In this document: positions 1-6,486 of the stretch, in pieces
Layout: each line of letters begins with the position of its first letter
How positions within the stretch are numbered: the stretch's first letter is position 1
Source: Planctomycetaceae bacterium
Lineage (GTDB): Bacteria; Planctomycetota; Planctomycetia; Pirellulales; Thermoguttaceae
Length of the DNA stretch: 9,712 bases
NCBI GenBank assembly: GCA_031288955.1
Contig: JAITQJ010000400.1
Span: forward strand, 1-9,712
Direction: 5' to 3'
Translations under genes and position numbers: made by a program
The notes under the pieces: model-generated
The model's database searches: none
Seen by the model: the letters and a program-made list of their open reading frames with translations, nothing else
What the model was told of the DNA's origin: nothing

Positions 1-789
1 ATATTTTATCTTGATATTTTTCAGTTAAACGCAAGAACTCCCCGTTTTGTTCTCCCACCCAATACGTTTGGAAACGATTTCACCACACTTGACGAAGCAA
101 CTTTTCGCAAACACTTCAATAAAGAGAAACTCTTTATTAAACTATCCTATGAACCAATCAATAAGATGCGTTCAGATGAAATTATTTATTGGTTCTGGGA
201 TTCGAGTACCCCCTATTCGTTCGACAACCGAGATAAAAAGGCGTTCATTGAACAATATAATACTCGCAAAAAACAGATTGATGTGCAGATTGATGCTTTT
301 TCACATCATCGTACGCCTAAAAACGTAACAGCAGTCCGCAACCAATATCCAAAAGATTATGTTACCCTGCGTAGTGCTTGGATTGAACGTGTTTTGATGG
401 ACCCGATTACATACATCAAATTCAAAACTCGATTCTTCCGAAAGTTTTGTAAAGACAATACGCTTAATTTCTTGGGTATTAACGCACTGCTTTTATCGCC
501 GATGTTGATCGGTATTGTTGTCTGCTGGACATTGTCTAAAAAAATGACTCGTCCTGAAATTTTCCCCTGCCTAATGCTGACGTGGTCGGCAATATTCTAT
601 ATTTTGCCACTATGGGCATTTTTGCCGGATGACCGCTGTATCCGTTACCTTTACTGGTTCTTTGCCGCATCGTTCATTGCGATAGTTTATTTCTGTTCGC
701 AATCGAAATTGTTCAACGAACTCGTTCAGACAATTCAGCGGTATTTGGAAGAAAAAGTTAACGAAGGAAAAATAAACAAGGAAAAATAA
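1..789 (+). CDS. Polytopic membrane protein, C-terminal part (5'-truncated by window edge)
   Basis: The frame is open from base 1 to the TAA ending at 789 (262 residues), so the gene starts outside the window. An internal ATG at 166 is not needed as a start, because coding-like sequence continues upstream of it. About 155 hydrophilic, charged and aromatic residues come first. Three hydrophobic stretches follow at roughly 476-541, 559-624 and 646-699, then a charged lysine/glutamate-rich tail. A long soluble segment with a W...R...P...Y...F pattern just before the last helices recalls C-terminal regions of bacterial membrane glycosyltransferases that use polyprenyl-linked sugars, but I cannot name a family. 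The next gene downstream is a GtrB-like glycosyltransferase, which fits that idea. Hand counts of several 60-base lines give about 30-43% G+C here against about 52% in the next gene, which hints at a different origin. Coding status is well supported; the function is a guess. Confidence 0.8.
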   Translation: MFYLDIFQLNARTPRFVLPPNTFGNDFTTLDEATFRKHFNKEKLFIKLSYEPINKMRSDEIIYWFWDSSTPYSFDNRDKKAFIEQYNTRKKQIDVQIDAFSHHRTPKNVTAVRNQYPKDYVTLRSAWIERVLMDPITYIKFKTRFFRKFCKDNTLNFLGINALLLSPMLIGIVVCWTLSKKMTRPEIFPCLMLTWSAIFYILPLWAFLPDDRCIRYLYWFFAASFIAIVYFCSQSKLFNELVQTIQRYLEEKVNEGKINKEK

Positions 790-795
790 TTTTCC

Positions 796-819
796 ATTTT
801 CAATTATCCATTCTCAATT
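796..819 (-). repeat. AT-rich dispersed repeat, copy 1, filling the spacer before the glycosyltransferase
   Basis: Read on the minus strand, these 24 bases match the copy at 4528-4551 at 22 of 24 positions (core AATTGAKAATGGAWAATTG). The repeat takes up nearly all of the 30 bases between the stop of the membrane protein (789) and the ATG of the glycosyltransferase (820). It leaves no room for a Shine-Dalgarno sequence. Its function is unknown. Confidence 0.6.
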
Positions 820-1785
820 ATGTCTCACCAACGCCGTATTGCCGTTTTGCTGCCTTGTTATAACGAGGCGGCAAGCATCGCCAAAGTTGTCGCCGCCTTC
901 AAAGCGGTACTGCCGACCGCCGTCGTCTATGTCTATGACAACAACTCGAAAGACAACACCGCTCAACTCGCCCAAGAAGCCGGTGCCGTCGTCTGTCTTG
1001 AAACCAATCAGGGCAAAGGCAACGTCGTCCGCCGTATGTTCAGCGACATTGAAGCCGACATCTATATTATGGCAGACGGCGACGAAACGTATGACCCTGC
1101 CGCTGCGCCCGATTTAATTCACCGGCTCATCGAGGAAAATCTCGATATGGTCGTCGGCAGCCGGGCTGAAACCGATACAAAGGCGTATCGTGCCGGTCAT
1201 CGTTTCGGCAACAAAATGTTAACCGGCTTGGTCAAATACCTTTTCGGTTACGGTTTTGAGGACATTCTTTCCGGTTACCGGATTATGTCGCGCCGTTTTG
1301 TCAAATCGTTTCCGATTCACTCCGGCGGTTTTGAAATTGAGACGGAAATGTCGGTACACGCATTGCAACTTCGTCTTCCTGTTGCGGAAGTCCCTACGAA
1401 ATACGGGGCGAGACCGGAGGAATCGCCGAGCAAGTTGCGGACATACCGCGACGGTTTTCGGATTTTGTTCACGATTTTAGGTTTGATGTCAACGGAACGT
1501 CCGCGGCTGCTTTTCGGGGCGGCAGCGTTGCTTTTGACATTGTTGGCGGCGGTTCTGTCGATACCGATTTTGTGGACTTATTTTTTGACGGGCTTGGTTC
1601 CCCGTTTTCCGACAGCGATTTTCTGTACGGGCTTGGTATTGCTGGCAGTGCAGTTAGCGGCGTTCGGCTGGCTGATTCATTCGATACGGCGCGGTCGGGT
1701 CGAAATGAAGCGGCTCGCCTATCTGGCACAAAAGGGACATCCCCGCAAGAAGTGGAGCAAGAGCGAACCGCCCGCCGCCTCTTGA
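820..1785 (+). CDS. Family 2 glycosyltransferase, GtrB/DPM1-like, with two C-terminal membrane helices
   Basis: The 321-residue protein has a GT-A fold N-terminal domain: VLLPCYNEAASI at about 9-20, a nucleotide-binding DNNSKDNT at 40-47, and a metal-binding acidic motif ADGDETYD at 85-92. SGYRIMSRRFVKSFP at 151-165 is typical of the DPM1/GtrB group. Two hydrophobic segments at about 229-255 and 264-289 would anchor it in the inner membrane, followed by a basic tail. Known relatives move a sugar from a nucleotide donor to polyprenyl phosphate, making the donor for a membrane glycosyltransferase that acts outside the cytoplasm. The substrate cannot be read from the sequence. The ATG at 820 is the first start in frame and precedes the first beta strand directly. 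It has no Shine-Dalgarno sequence, so translation may be coupled to the upstream membrane protein gene 30 bases away. The sugar-donor role is inferred from the family. Confidence 0.9.
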   Translation: MSHQRRIAVLLPCYNEAASIAKVVAAFKAVLPTAVVYVYDNNSKDNTAQLAQEAGAVVCLETNQGKGNVVRRMFSDIEADIYIMADGDETYDPAAAPDLIHRLIEENLDMVVGSRAETDTKAYRAGHRFGNKMLTGLVKYLFGYGFEDILSGYRIMSRRFVKSFPIHSGGFEIETEMSVHALQLRLPVAEVPTKYGARPEESPSKLRTYRDGFRILFTILGLMSTERPRLLFGAAALLLTLLAAVLSIPILWTYFLTGLVPRFPTAIFCTGLVLLAVQLAAFGWLIHSIRRGRVEMKRLAYLAQKGHPRKKWSKSEPPAAS

Positions 1786-1798
1786 CAAAAAAATGCCG

Positions 1799-1830
1799 TT
1801 TTATGATAGTTCAGTTTTATGATATTTCAG
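1799..1830 (+). repeat. Two tandem copies of a 16-base repeat upstream of larC
   Basis: TTTTATGATAGTTCAG (1799-1814) is followed at once by TTTTATGATATTTCAG (1815-1830); 15 of 16 bases are identical. The pair lies just after the glycosyltransferase stop and 24 bases before the -35 box of the larC promoter. It could be a direct-repeat regulator site or a replication-slippage product; the sequence does not decide. Confidence 0.75.
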
Positions 1831-1853
1831 CAGAGGTATAGATGGTCTAAAGG

Positions 1854-1882
1854 TTGACAAAAACGGCGTTGTAACCGATAAT
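1854..1882 (+). promoter_or_regulatory. Near-consensus sigma70 promoter for larC
   Basis: A perfect -35 hexamer TTGACA (1854-1859) is separated by exactly 17 bases from a -10 hexamer GATAAT (1877-1882, five of six consensus bases). The predicted start near 1889 gives a leader of about 55 bases before the larC ATG. A second TTGACA overlaps the glycosyltransferase stop codon (1782-1787) with GATAGT 17 bases on. It is weaker and may be chance. Confidence 0.7.
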
Positions 1883-1944
1883 CAACATTCTTACTTGCTG
1901 TGTCTGCGTGGTGAAACAAGGGGTTATAAGAGGTTGTGCCGTAA

Positions 1945-3177
1945 ATGATTGCTTATTTTGATTGTTCGTCGGGGATTTCCGGCGATATGATTCTCGGTGC
2001 CTTAATCGACCTCGGCGTGTCCGTTGAGTATCTGAACGAACAGATTCAGTCAATGCTGCCGGAAGTGTCCGTCGCTGCTGAAACGGTACAGCGGAAAAAT
2101 ATGCGGGCAATACACGCCGATGTCCGTTGTCCGCACGAACATAAACATCGGCATCTTGCCGATATTCTGGCACTGATTGCACAATCAAAACTTTCCGAAG
2201 CGGACAAAAAAGCCGCGTCGGGTATTTTTCAGTTACTTGCCGAAGCCGAAGCGAAAGTCCACGCCGTAAGAGTTGACGAAGTACATTTTCACGAAGTCGG
2301 AGCGGCTGACTCGATTGCCGATATTACCGGCTGCGTCGTTGGTCTTGCCCAACTCGGCATTACCGAAGTCTATGCTTCGCCGGTACCGACGGGAACGGGC
2401 AGCGTTGACATTGCGCACGGCAGCGTTTCGATACCGGCACCGGCAGCGGCGGAATTGTTACGCGGAGTTCCGATTGCTGCTTCCAGTGTGCCGTTTGAAT
2501 TGACAACCCCGACGGGGGCTGCCGTCCTGAAATACTTTGTCAAACAGTTTTCACCGATGCCGGCAATGATGATACAGGCAAACGGTATCGGCGCAGGAAG
2601 CCGCGATTTACCGCAGCAGGCAAACGTGTTTCGCATCATCACCGGAACTGCATTCGACGGACATTTCGGCAGTGACCATCAATACGACGATTTAATCAGT
2701 CCGGCACCGGCAGGGCATCCGCTCATCAAGGAGACCGTTTGGATTGTTGAAACGAATATCGATAATATGAGCGGTGAATTGATTGGGCATTGTTTTGAAC
2801 GGCTTTGGAATCTCGACGTGCTTGATGTTTGGACAACGCCGGTTCAGATGAAAAAGCATCGTCCGGGCGTAATGATTTCGGTAATGTGCCGGAAAGAGCA
2901 GATAGAGACGGTTGAAATGATGCTGCTGACCGAAACAGCAACGTTGGGTGTGCGGCATTATCAGACGGAACGGACGGTGTTGTTTCGGGATACGGGCAAG
3001 CAAAAAACGTTGTTCGGCGAAATGGAGGTGAAGCGGGCGGTACTGCCGGACGGCACGGAAAAGATTGTGCCGGAGTTTGAGTCGATAAAGCGGATTGCCG
3101 ACGAACTCGGTATTTCCGTGCGGGAAGTCATTCAGCGTCTCGGCACAAGCGGTCAGGCTGCGTCGTTTTCGTTTTGA
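1945..3177 (+). CDS. larC: Nickel pincer cofactor biosynthesis protein LarC
   Basis: LarC is a CTP-dependent nickel insertase (cyclometallase). It completes the nickel-pincer nucleotide cofactor of lactate racemase LarA and its homologues, and is cytoplasmic. The 410-residue product shows the family start DCSSGISGDMILGALIDLG (6-24). A histidine-rich patch PHEHKHRH (63-70), HFHEVGAADSIADI (114-127) and TTPTGAA (187-193) follow. The C-terminal nucleotide/metal-binding half has ETNIDNMSGE (269-278) and a TPVQMKKHRPG stretch (298-308). The length fits the full two-domain protein. In Lactobacillus plantarum the two halves are joined by a programmed frameshift, whereas here they are one open frame. 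AAGAGG at 1928-1933 lies 11 bases before the ATG, a weak but usable Shine-Dalgarno sequence. larA, larB and larE are not in the window, so the client enzyme is unknown. Confidence 0.95.
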   Translation: MIAYFDCSSGISGDMILGALIDLGVSVEYLNEQIQSMLPEVSVAAETVQRKNMRAIHADVRCPHEHKHRHLADILALIAQSKLSEADKKAASGIFQLLAEAEAKVHAVRVDEVHFHEVGAADSIADITGCVVGLAQLGITEVYASPVPTGTGSVDIAHGSVSIPAPAAAELLRGVPIAASSVPFELTTPTGAAVLKYFVKQFSPMPAMMIQANGIGAGSRDLPQQANVFRIITGTAFDGHFGSDHQYDDLISPAPAGHPLIKETVWIVETNIDNMSGELIGHCFERLWNLDVLDVWTTPVQMKKHRPGVMISVMCRKEQIETVEMMLLTETATLGVRHYQTERTVLFRDTGKQKTLFGEMEVKRAVLPDGTEKIVPEFESIKRIADELGISVREVIQRLGTSGQAASFSF

Positions 3178-3228
3178 TACAAAAAAACGGCTTTGCACTT
3201 TGCAAGCGTATGCGTCTGCCCCGTTTTC

Positions 3229-3237
3229 TGCTACAAT
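3229..3237 (+). promoter_or_regulatory. Extended -10 promoter for the CoA ligase gene
   Basis: TG-C-TACAAT matches an extended -10 element (TGnTATAAT) with one mismatch. The -35 region around 3209-3214 (TATGCG) is poor, as is common when the extended -10 is present. Transcription would start near 3244, giving a leader of only about 20 bases before the ATG at 3265, with no Shine-Dalgarno sequence. Confidence 0.5.
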
Positions 3238-3264
3238 GGACTCCGCCCCGTTTCCTAAATAGCA

Positions 3265-4533
3265 ATGAAGTATTTTTCTCCCGAAGCCGAAACACTTTCA
3301 CAGGATGCCGTCAAGGCATTGCAGAATCAACGTCTTCAAGCAATAGTCCAATATGTTCTCAAACATAATGACTATTACCGAAAAAAATATGCCGATGCCG
3401 GTTTAAGCGATGCCGGAAGCGTCAGGAGTCTCGACCAGTTGCCGCTCCTGCCGACCATCTCAAAAGAAGATTTCCGCAAAACATATCCCTTCGGAATGTG
3501 CTGTGTGCCACAAAGTGAACTGCGGGAAATGCACCAGTCCAGCGGCTCCACCGGAACGCCCGTTGTTATGCTCTACACCGCCGAAGATTTAGAACAATGG
3601 GCGGAATGTATGGCTCGCTGTTATGTAATGGCAGGGGCAGAACCCGGCGATGCGATTCAAATCACGCCCTCGTTCGGTCTTTTTAACGGCGGCTTTGGTA
3701 TGTATCACGGTGCGAGGAAAGCCGGACTGTTTATCGTTCCAACGGGCAGCGGCAATACCGAACGGCAAGTCCGCATCGCCAAGGATTTTAATACCCGCAT
3801 TTTTACCGGTGTCGTTTCTTATGCCGTCCGCGTTCTCGAAGTAATGCGGGAAATGAAAGTTACCTTGCCGCCGCTCAAAATCGGGGTCTTCGGTGCTGAA
3901 AGTTTTTCGGAAGGAATGAGGCAGCGTATCGAATCGGAACTCGGTATCACGGCTTTTGACATTTACGGAATGACGGAAACGGGCGGTGTCGGAACGCTGG
4001 GACAGGATTGTCCGCTGCGCTGCGGTTTACACGTTTGGGAAGACCATTATATTGTCGAAGTGCTTGACCCGGCGACAGGCAAAGTGCTGCCGGACGGAGA
4101 AACCGGCGAAGTAACGATAACGTCGTTAACCCGAAAAGCACTGCCGGTGATTCGTTTCCGTACGGGCGATTTGTCAAAAATTGTTTCCCGCGAAAAATGT
4201 GCCTGCGGACGGACACATCTGCGCATTGCTCCGATAACGGGACGTACCGACGATATGCTGATAATTAAAGGGGTGAATTTTTTCCCGAAACAGGTTGAGA
4301 ATGCGCTGCTGGAAATCCCCGGAGTATTGACGCAGTACCAGATTATCATCGAAGAGGTTCACGGCGTGAAGGACATTCGTATCAATGTGGAGGCAGAAGA
4401 AGGCGTAAGCGGCTATATGGTTGAAAAACACTTGAAGGAGCGTTTAGGTTTCTCGCCGAAGGGCGACGTATTCAGACCGGGAACCCTGCCGAGACAAGAG
4501 GGCAAGGCACAAAGAGTGTTTTATAAAAATTGA
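3265..4533 (+). CDS. paaK: PaaK-family phenylacetate/aryl-CoA ligase (AMP-forming)
   Basis: This 422-residue protein belongs to the adenylate-forming PaaK family, which activates phenylacetate or a similar aryl acid with ATP and joins it to CoA. Visible motifs are the phosphate-binding SSGSTGTP (92-99), the adenine-site YGMTETGG (234-241), RTGD (299-302) and the C-terminal LPRQEGKAQRVF (408-419), whose Lys414 fits the adenylation lysine. The C-terminal domain begins near 335 (KGVNFFP). Cysteines at 249, 253, 312 and 314 are grouped in the style of a metal site. The length matches the family (about 430). The start is fixed: an in-frame TAA lies three codons upstream, at 3256-3258. The stop codon (4531-4533) lies inside an AT-rich repeat that supplies the last residues. 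The gene is monocistronic as seen. In anaerobes such ligases often serve aromatic amino-acid breakdown, but no indolepyruvate oxidoreductase is nearby, so the true acid is uncertain. Confidence 0.9.
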   Translation: MKYFSPEAETLSQDAVKALQNQRLQAIVQYVLKHNDYYRKKYADAGLSDAGSVRSLDQLPLLPTISKEDFRKTYPFGMCCVPQSELREMHQSSGSTGTPVVMLYTAEDLEQWAECMARCYVMAGAEPGDAIQITPSFGLFNGGFGMYHGARKAGLFIVPTGSGNTERQVRIAKDFNTRIFTGVVSYAVRVLEVMREMKVTLPPLKIGVFGAESFSEGMRQRIESELGITAFDIYGMTETGGVGTLGQDCPLRCGLHVWEDHYIVEVLDPATGKVLPDGETGEVTITSLTRKALPVIRFRTGDLSKIVSREKCACGRTHLRIAPITGRTDDMLIIKGVNFFPKQVENALLEIPGVLTQYQIIIEEVHGVKDIRINVEAEEGVSGYMVEKHLKERLGFSPKGDVFRPGTLPRQEGKAQRVFYKN

Positions 4534-4625
4534 TAATGGAAAATTGAAAATTATGAAACGCTTTCAAGGCGTTACAGTTAGCCGTTATGCTTTCTGTTTT
4601 ATTTCGCAATTCCCCATTATCAATT
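4528..4625. repeat. 98-base segment bounded by inverted copies of the AT-rich repeat
   Basis: AATTGATAATGGAAAATTG at 4528-4546 and the reverse complement of 4607-4625 match at 17 of 19 positions, with 60 bases between them. The segment fills the gap between the convergent ligase and porin genes and overlaps the ligase stop codon. Inside, AACGC (4557-4561) and GCGTT (4569-4573) can form a small stem, but no T-run follows. It could be a miniature non-autonomous element or a weak bidirectional terminator. I see no target-site duplication at its edges. Confidence 0.6.
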
Positions 4626-4633
4626 TCAATTCA

Positions 4634-6118
4634 CTAGAAGTGATACCGAAGCGACGTAGCGAATATGTCAATATCGCTGTGGTCGCGTCCTGCGTCGGTC
4701 CGCTGAATGCTCGGTACAACGTGGATGTAGTCAAACATTACCCGCACCTGCGGACTCCAGTACCAGTTCAAGCCGAGCGTCAAATCGTTCACGCTGCCGG
4801 AGCCGAGAGTAGGGTCGGTGTACGCTTGGTACAACTTATGGGTGTCCGTATATGACCATTTAGCGGCAACTTCCCAGCCGCCGAGCCATTGAGCAAAATT
4901 GCGGTCATTGACTTTCCGCAAGTCGAGGTTGTGATTCAAATTCACCCCTCCCCAAGTTGCAGACGAGGGACTAAACTTGCGGAAATCCCCTGTCAGGAAG
5001 TAGCGGACTTCCGCATACGTTCCCCAAACAGTCGGGTCGCTCTTGGCAATGTTATTGAACGACCTGGCGTATGTTTCCGACTGTAACGTCAGCGGACCAT
5101 TCTGCCGCGCAAATTCGAGACCAACCTGCGTGTAACTGTTCGTTACTCCGATAGAGTAATTGCCAACGTAGCCTATGTTGTCCAGTGTTGCAAACCGATC
5201 ACGGAATGTTGGGGCAACGTGTGCCGCTCCCGTCGTCTTTTCGGTATCGAAATAACTGTAATTGGCACCAAGGAGCAGGAACTTTTTACCGTCATACTTG
5301 CCGTCTTTTCCTTTGGAAATGTACGGCAAATAGGTCAGACGAAAGTTTGTAATCGTTCCCCAATCACCGTTCGTATCCCACAGGTTTTGTTGGACAACGT
5401 TTCTGTTCTCGAATAAACCGGCGAAAAACCGGAAACGTTCTTGCGCCCAAAGATGCTGCGTACTGACACCGAAACGGCGACCGGTCGCAAAATCACGTCC
5501 TTCAAATTCAAAGAACGTTGTATTCGTTCCTCCTGTCAGATTAGACAATCCGTCTTCGACGCGGTAATGTCCTATCTTGACATATTCAAGGAGCGGCACG
5601 TTCTTGACACCGAGCCAAACGTCCCGAACCTGTATGTCCCCTTTGGTTGCTGAGTAGATGGTATTACTATGCTGACCGGCAAGGAACAAATCGACTTTGT
5701 AGTCAAGAATATCAAAGCCCTCTCCCTTCACTCCGATACGAAGGTCTTTGAGACCGTTGTAATCTTTGTTGCCCGTATAGCCGCTTTGCGATGTCGGGTC
5801 GCCGCTGAGATGATAACTGTCAAAATAGACCCGACCATCAATCACCCGCGTGAATCCTTTTTTGGAGTCGGGCTTGTCCTGCTTCTTTTTGAGAGCATCT
5901 TCCAAAGCACTGAGCCGGGCATCGTAACCGGCGGCATCAGCAGCATAATACGAAGCGGGTTCCTGATGTACTGCTTGCGGGGCAGGCGGAATGGCTGCTG
6001 CCTGTCCGTTAAAATAGTCTTGTCCTCTTGCTTCTGCGGCAGCGACGCAAAGTGCCAGTCCGGCTGCGGTACTGGCGAGCCGGCGTGTGAGCCGGCGTGT
6101 GATTTTGTGAAAACTCAT
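4634..6118 (-). CDS. OprP/OprO-type outer-membrane porin
   Basis: The 494-residue product is an anion/phosphate-selective-type porin (Porin_O_P-like), placed in the outer membrane after Sec export. It has a signal peptide at about 1-31 with a basic start (ITRRLTRRL) and the hydrophobic core LASTAAGLALCVAAAEA. A Pro/Ala/Gln-rich linker runs to about 60, followed by a short heptad-like coiled coil (about 64-83). From about 90 to the end are alternating beta strands, with RVIDGRVYFDSY, DVWLGVKNVPLLEYVKIGHYR and GGTNTTFFEFEGRD recalling planctomycete porins. The C-terminal residue is Phe (SLRYHF), the usual outer-membrane assembly signal. The start at 6118 is chosen because AAGGAGG lies five bases upstream and the signal peptide begins there. 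The frame stays open to 6217, but that extension is not protein-like. The solute is unknown. The gene converges with the CoA ligase and has no operon partner in view. Confidence 0.9.
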   Translation of the reverse strand: MSFHKITRRLTRRLASTAAGLALCVAAAEARGQDYFNGQAAAIPPAPQAVHQEPASYYAADAAGYDARLSALEDALKKKQDKPDSKKGFTRVIDGRVYFDSYHLSGDPTSQSGYTGNKDYNGLKDLRIGVKGEGFDILDYKVDLFLAGQHSNTIYSATKGDIQVRDVWLGVKNVPLLEYVKIGHYRVEDGLSNLTGGTNTTFFEFEGRDFATGRRFGVSTQHLWAQERFRFFAGLFENRNVVQQNLWDTNGDWGTITNFRLTYLPYISKGKDGKYDGKKFLLLGANYSYFDTEKTTGAAHVAPTFRDRFATLDNIGYVGNYSIGVTNSYTQVGLEFARQNGPLTLQSETYARSFNNIAKSDPTVWGTYAEVRYFLTGDFRKFSPSSATWGGVNLNHNLDLRKVNDRNFAQWLGGWEVAAKWSYTDTHKLYQAYTDPTLGSGSVNDLTLGLNWYWSPQVRVMFDYIHVVPSIQRTDAGRDHSDIDIFATSLRYHF

Positions 6119-6123
6119 TTCTT

Positions 6124-6130
6124 CCTCCTT
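6124..6130 (-). promoter_or_regulatory. Strong Shine-Dalgarno sequence fixing the porin start
   Basis: Minus-strand AAGGAGG is five bases before the ATG at 6118. It is the strongest ribosome-binding site in the window and argues against the upstream in-frame start at 6217. It fits a highly expressed envelope protein. Confidence 0.85.
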
Positions 6131-6357
6131 TACGGAATTAAAGTGTTTCGTCCATCGGCATTTTCTGAAAGCGCGAAATCCTGATGGGACGGCACGATGG
6201 GAGAAACCGTCTCGCATCGCTATTCATTAACCTCTTTTTCGGTATGTTATGCGGGGAATCTAAAGTTCTTAAAATAGATAGGTTAAATTTTTGTTAAGAA
6301 AAGCGGTCTTTAGTTGTGGTTGTAGCGATTAGGCAAAATAAAAGGTTAAAATTGCTC
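6131..6357. other. Non-coding region between porin and tRNA-Asn
   Basis: The region must hold the porin promoter and 5' leader on the minus strand, but I could not pick a convincing -35/-10 pair. Two AT-rich stretches resemble each other (both contain AAAATA followed by AGGTTAAA, near 6271-6288 and 6336-6350). This may be a loose repeat or simply composition. No gene or strong hairpin was seen. Confidence 0.5.
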
Positions 6358-6385
6358 TTGACAATTTTTGCCGAATGGCTAAAAT
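6358..6385 (+). promoter_or_regulatory. Sigma70 promoter for tRNA-Asn
   Basis: TTGACA (6358-6363), a 16-base spacer and TAAAAT (6380-6385, five of six consensus bases) place a start near 6392, about eight bases before the mature tRNA 5' end. This suits a stable-RNA gene with a short 5' leader removed by RNase P. Confidence 0.75.
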
Positions 6386-6399
6386 AACGCTCGTTGTTA

Positions 6400-6473
6400 G
6401 CCCTGGTAGCTCAGTTGGTTAGAGCGGCGGACTGTTAATCCGTAGGTCGAAGGTTCGAGTCCTTCCCGGGGCG
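6400..6473 (+). tRNA. tRNA-Asn (anticodon GUU)
   Basis: A full cloverleaf can be drawn by eye. The acceptor arm GCCCTGG (6400-6406) pairs with CCGGGGC (6466-6472) with one G-U pair. The D stem is GCTC/GAGC (6409-6412, 6422-6425). The anticodon stem GCGGA/TCCGT (6427-6431, 6439-6443) closes loop CTGTTAA, with anticodon GTT at 6434-6436. The T arm is GAAGG-TTCGAGT-CCTTC (6449-6465). The discriminator base is G (6473), as expected for asparagine. No CCA is encoded, so it must be added by the nucleotidyltransferase. Confidence 0.97.
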
Positions 6474-6486
6474 GTGTGCGGAAAAA

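Noticed and set aside
3188..3207. Possible hairpin terminator after larC (TTGCA-CTT-TGCAA)
   Set aside because: The stem is only five pairs with no following T-run.
4544..4855. Plus-strand small open frame after the CoA ligase
   Set aside because: It is made of repeat sequence and then antisense porin sequence; the composition is not that of a protein family.
6027..6050. Lipoprotein signal in the porin (L-A-L-C)
   Set aside because: The residue before Cys is Leu rather than Gly, Ala or Ser, and the rest is a beta-barrel porin, so a normal signal peptide is more likely.
5669..6184. Plus-strand open frame of 171 codons opposite the porin
   Set aside because: It runs through the signal peptide and barrel coding sequence of the porin on the other strand, and the product is cysteine-rich nonsense without a known family.
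6119..6217. N-terminal extension of the porin frame by 33 codons
   Set aside because: The AAGGAGG ribosome site and signal peptide begin at 6118; an extension would bury the signal peptide.
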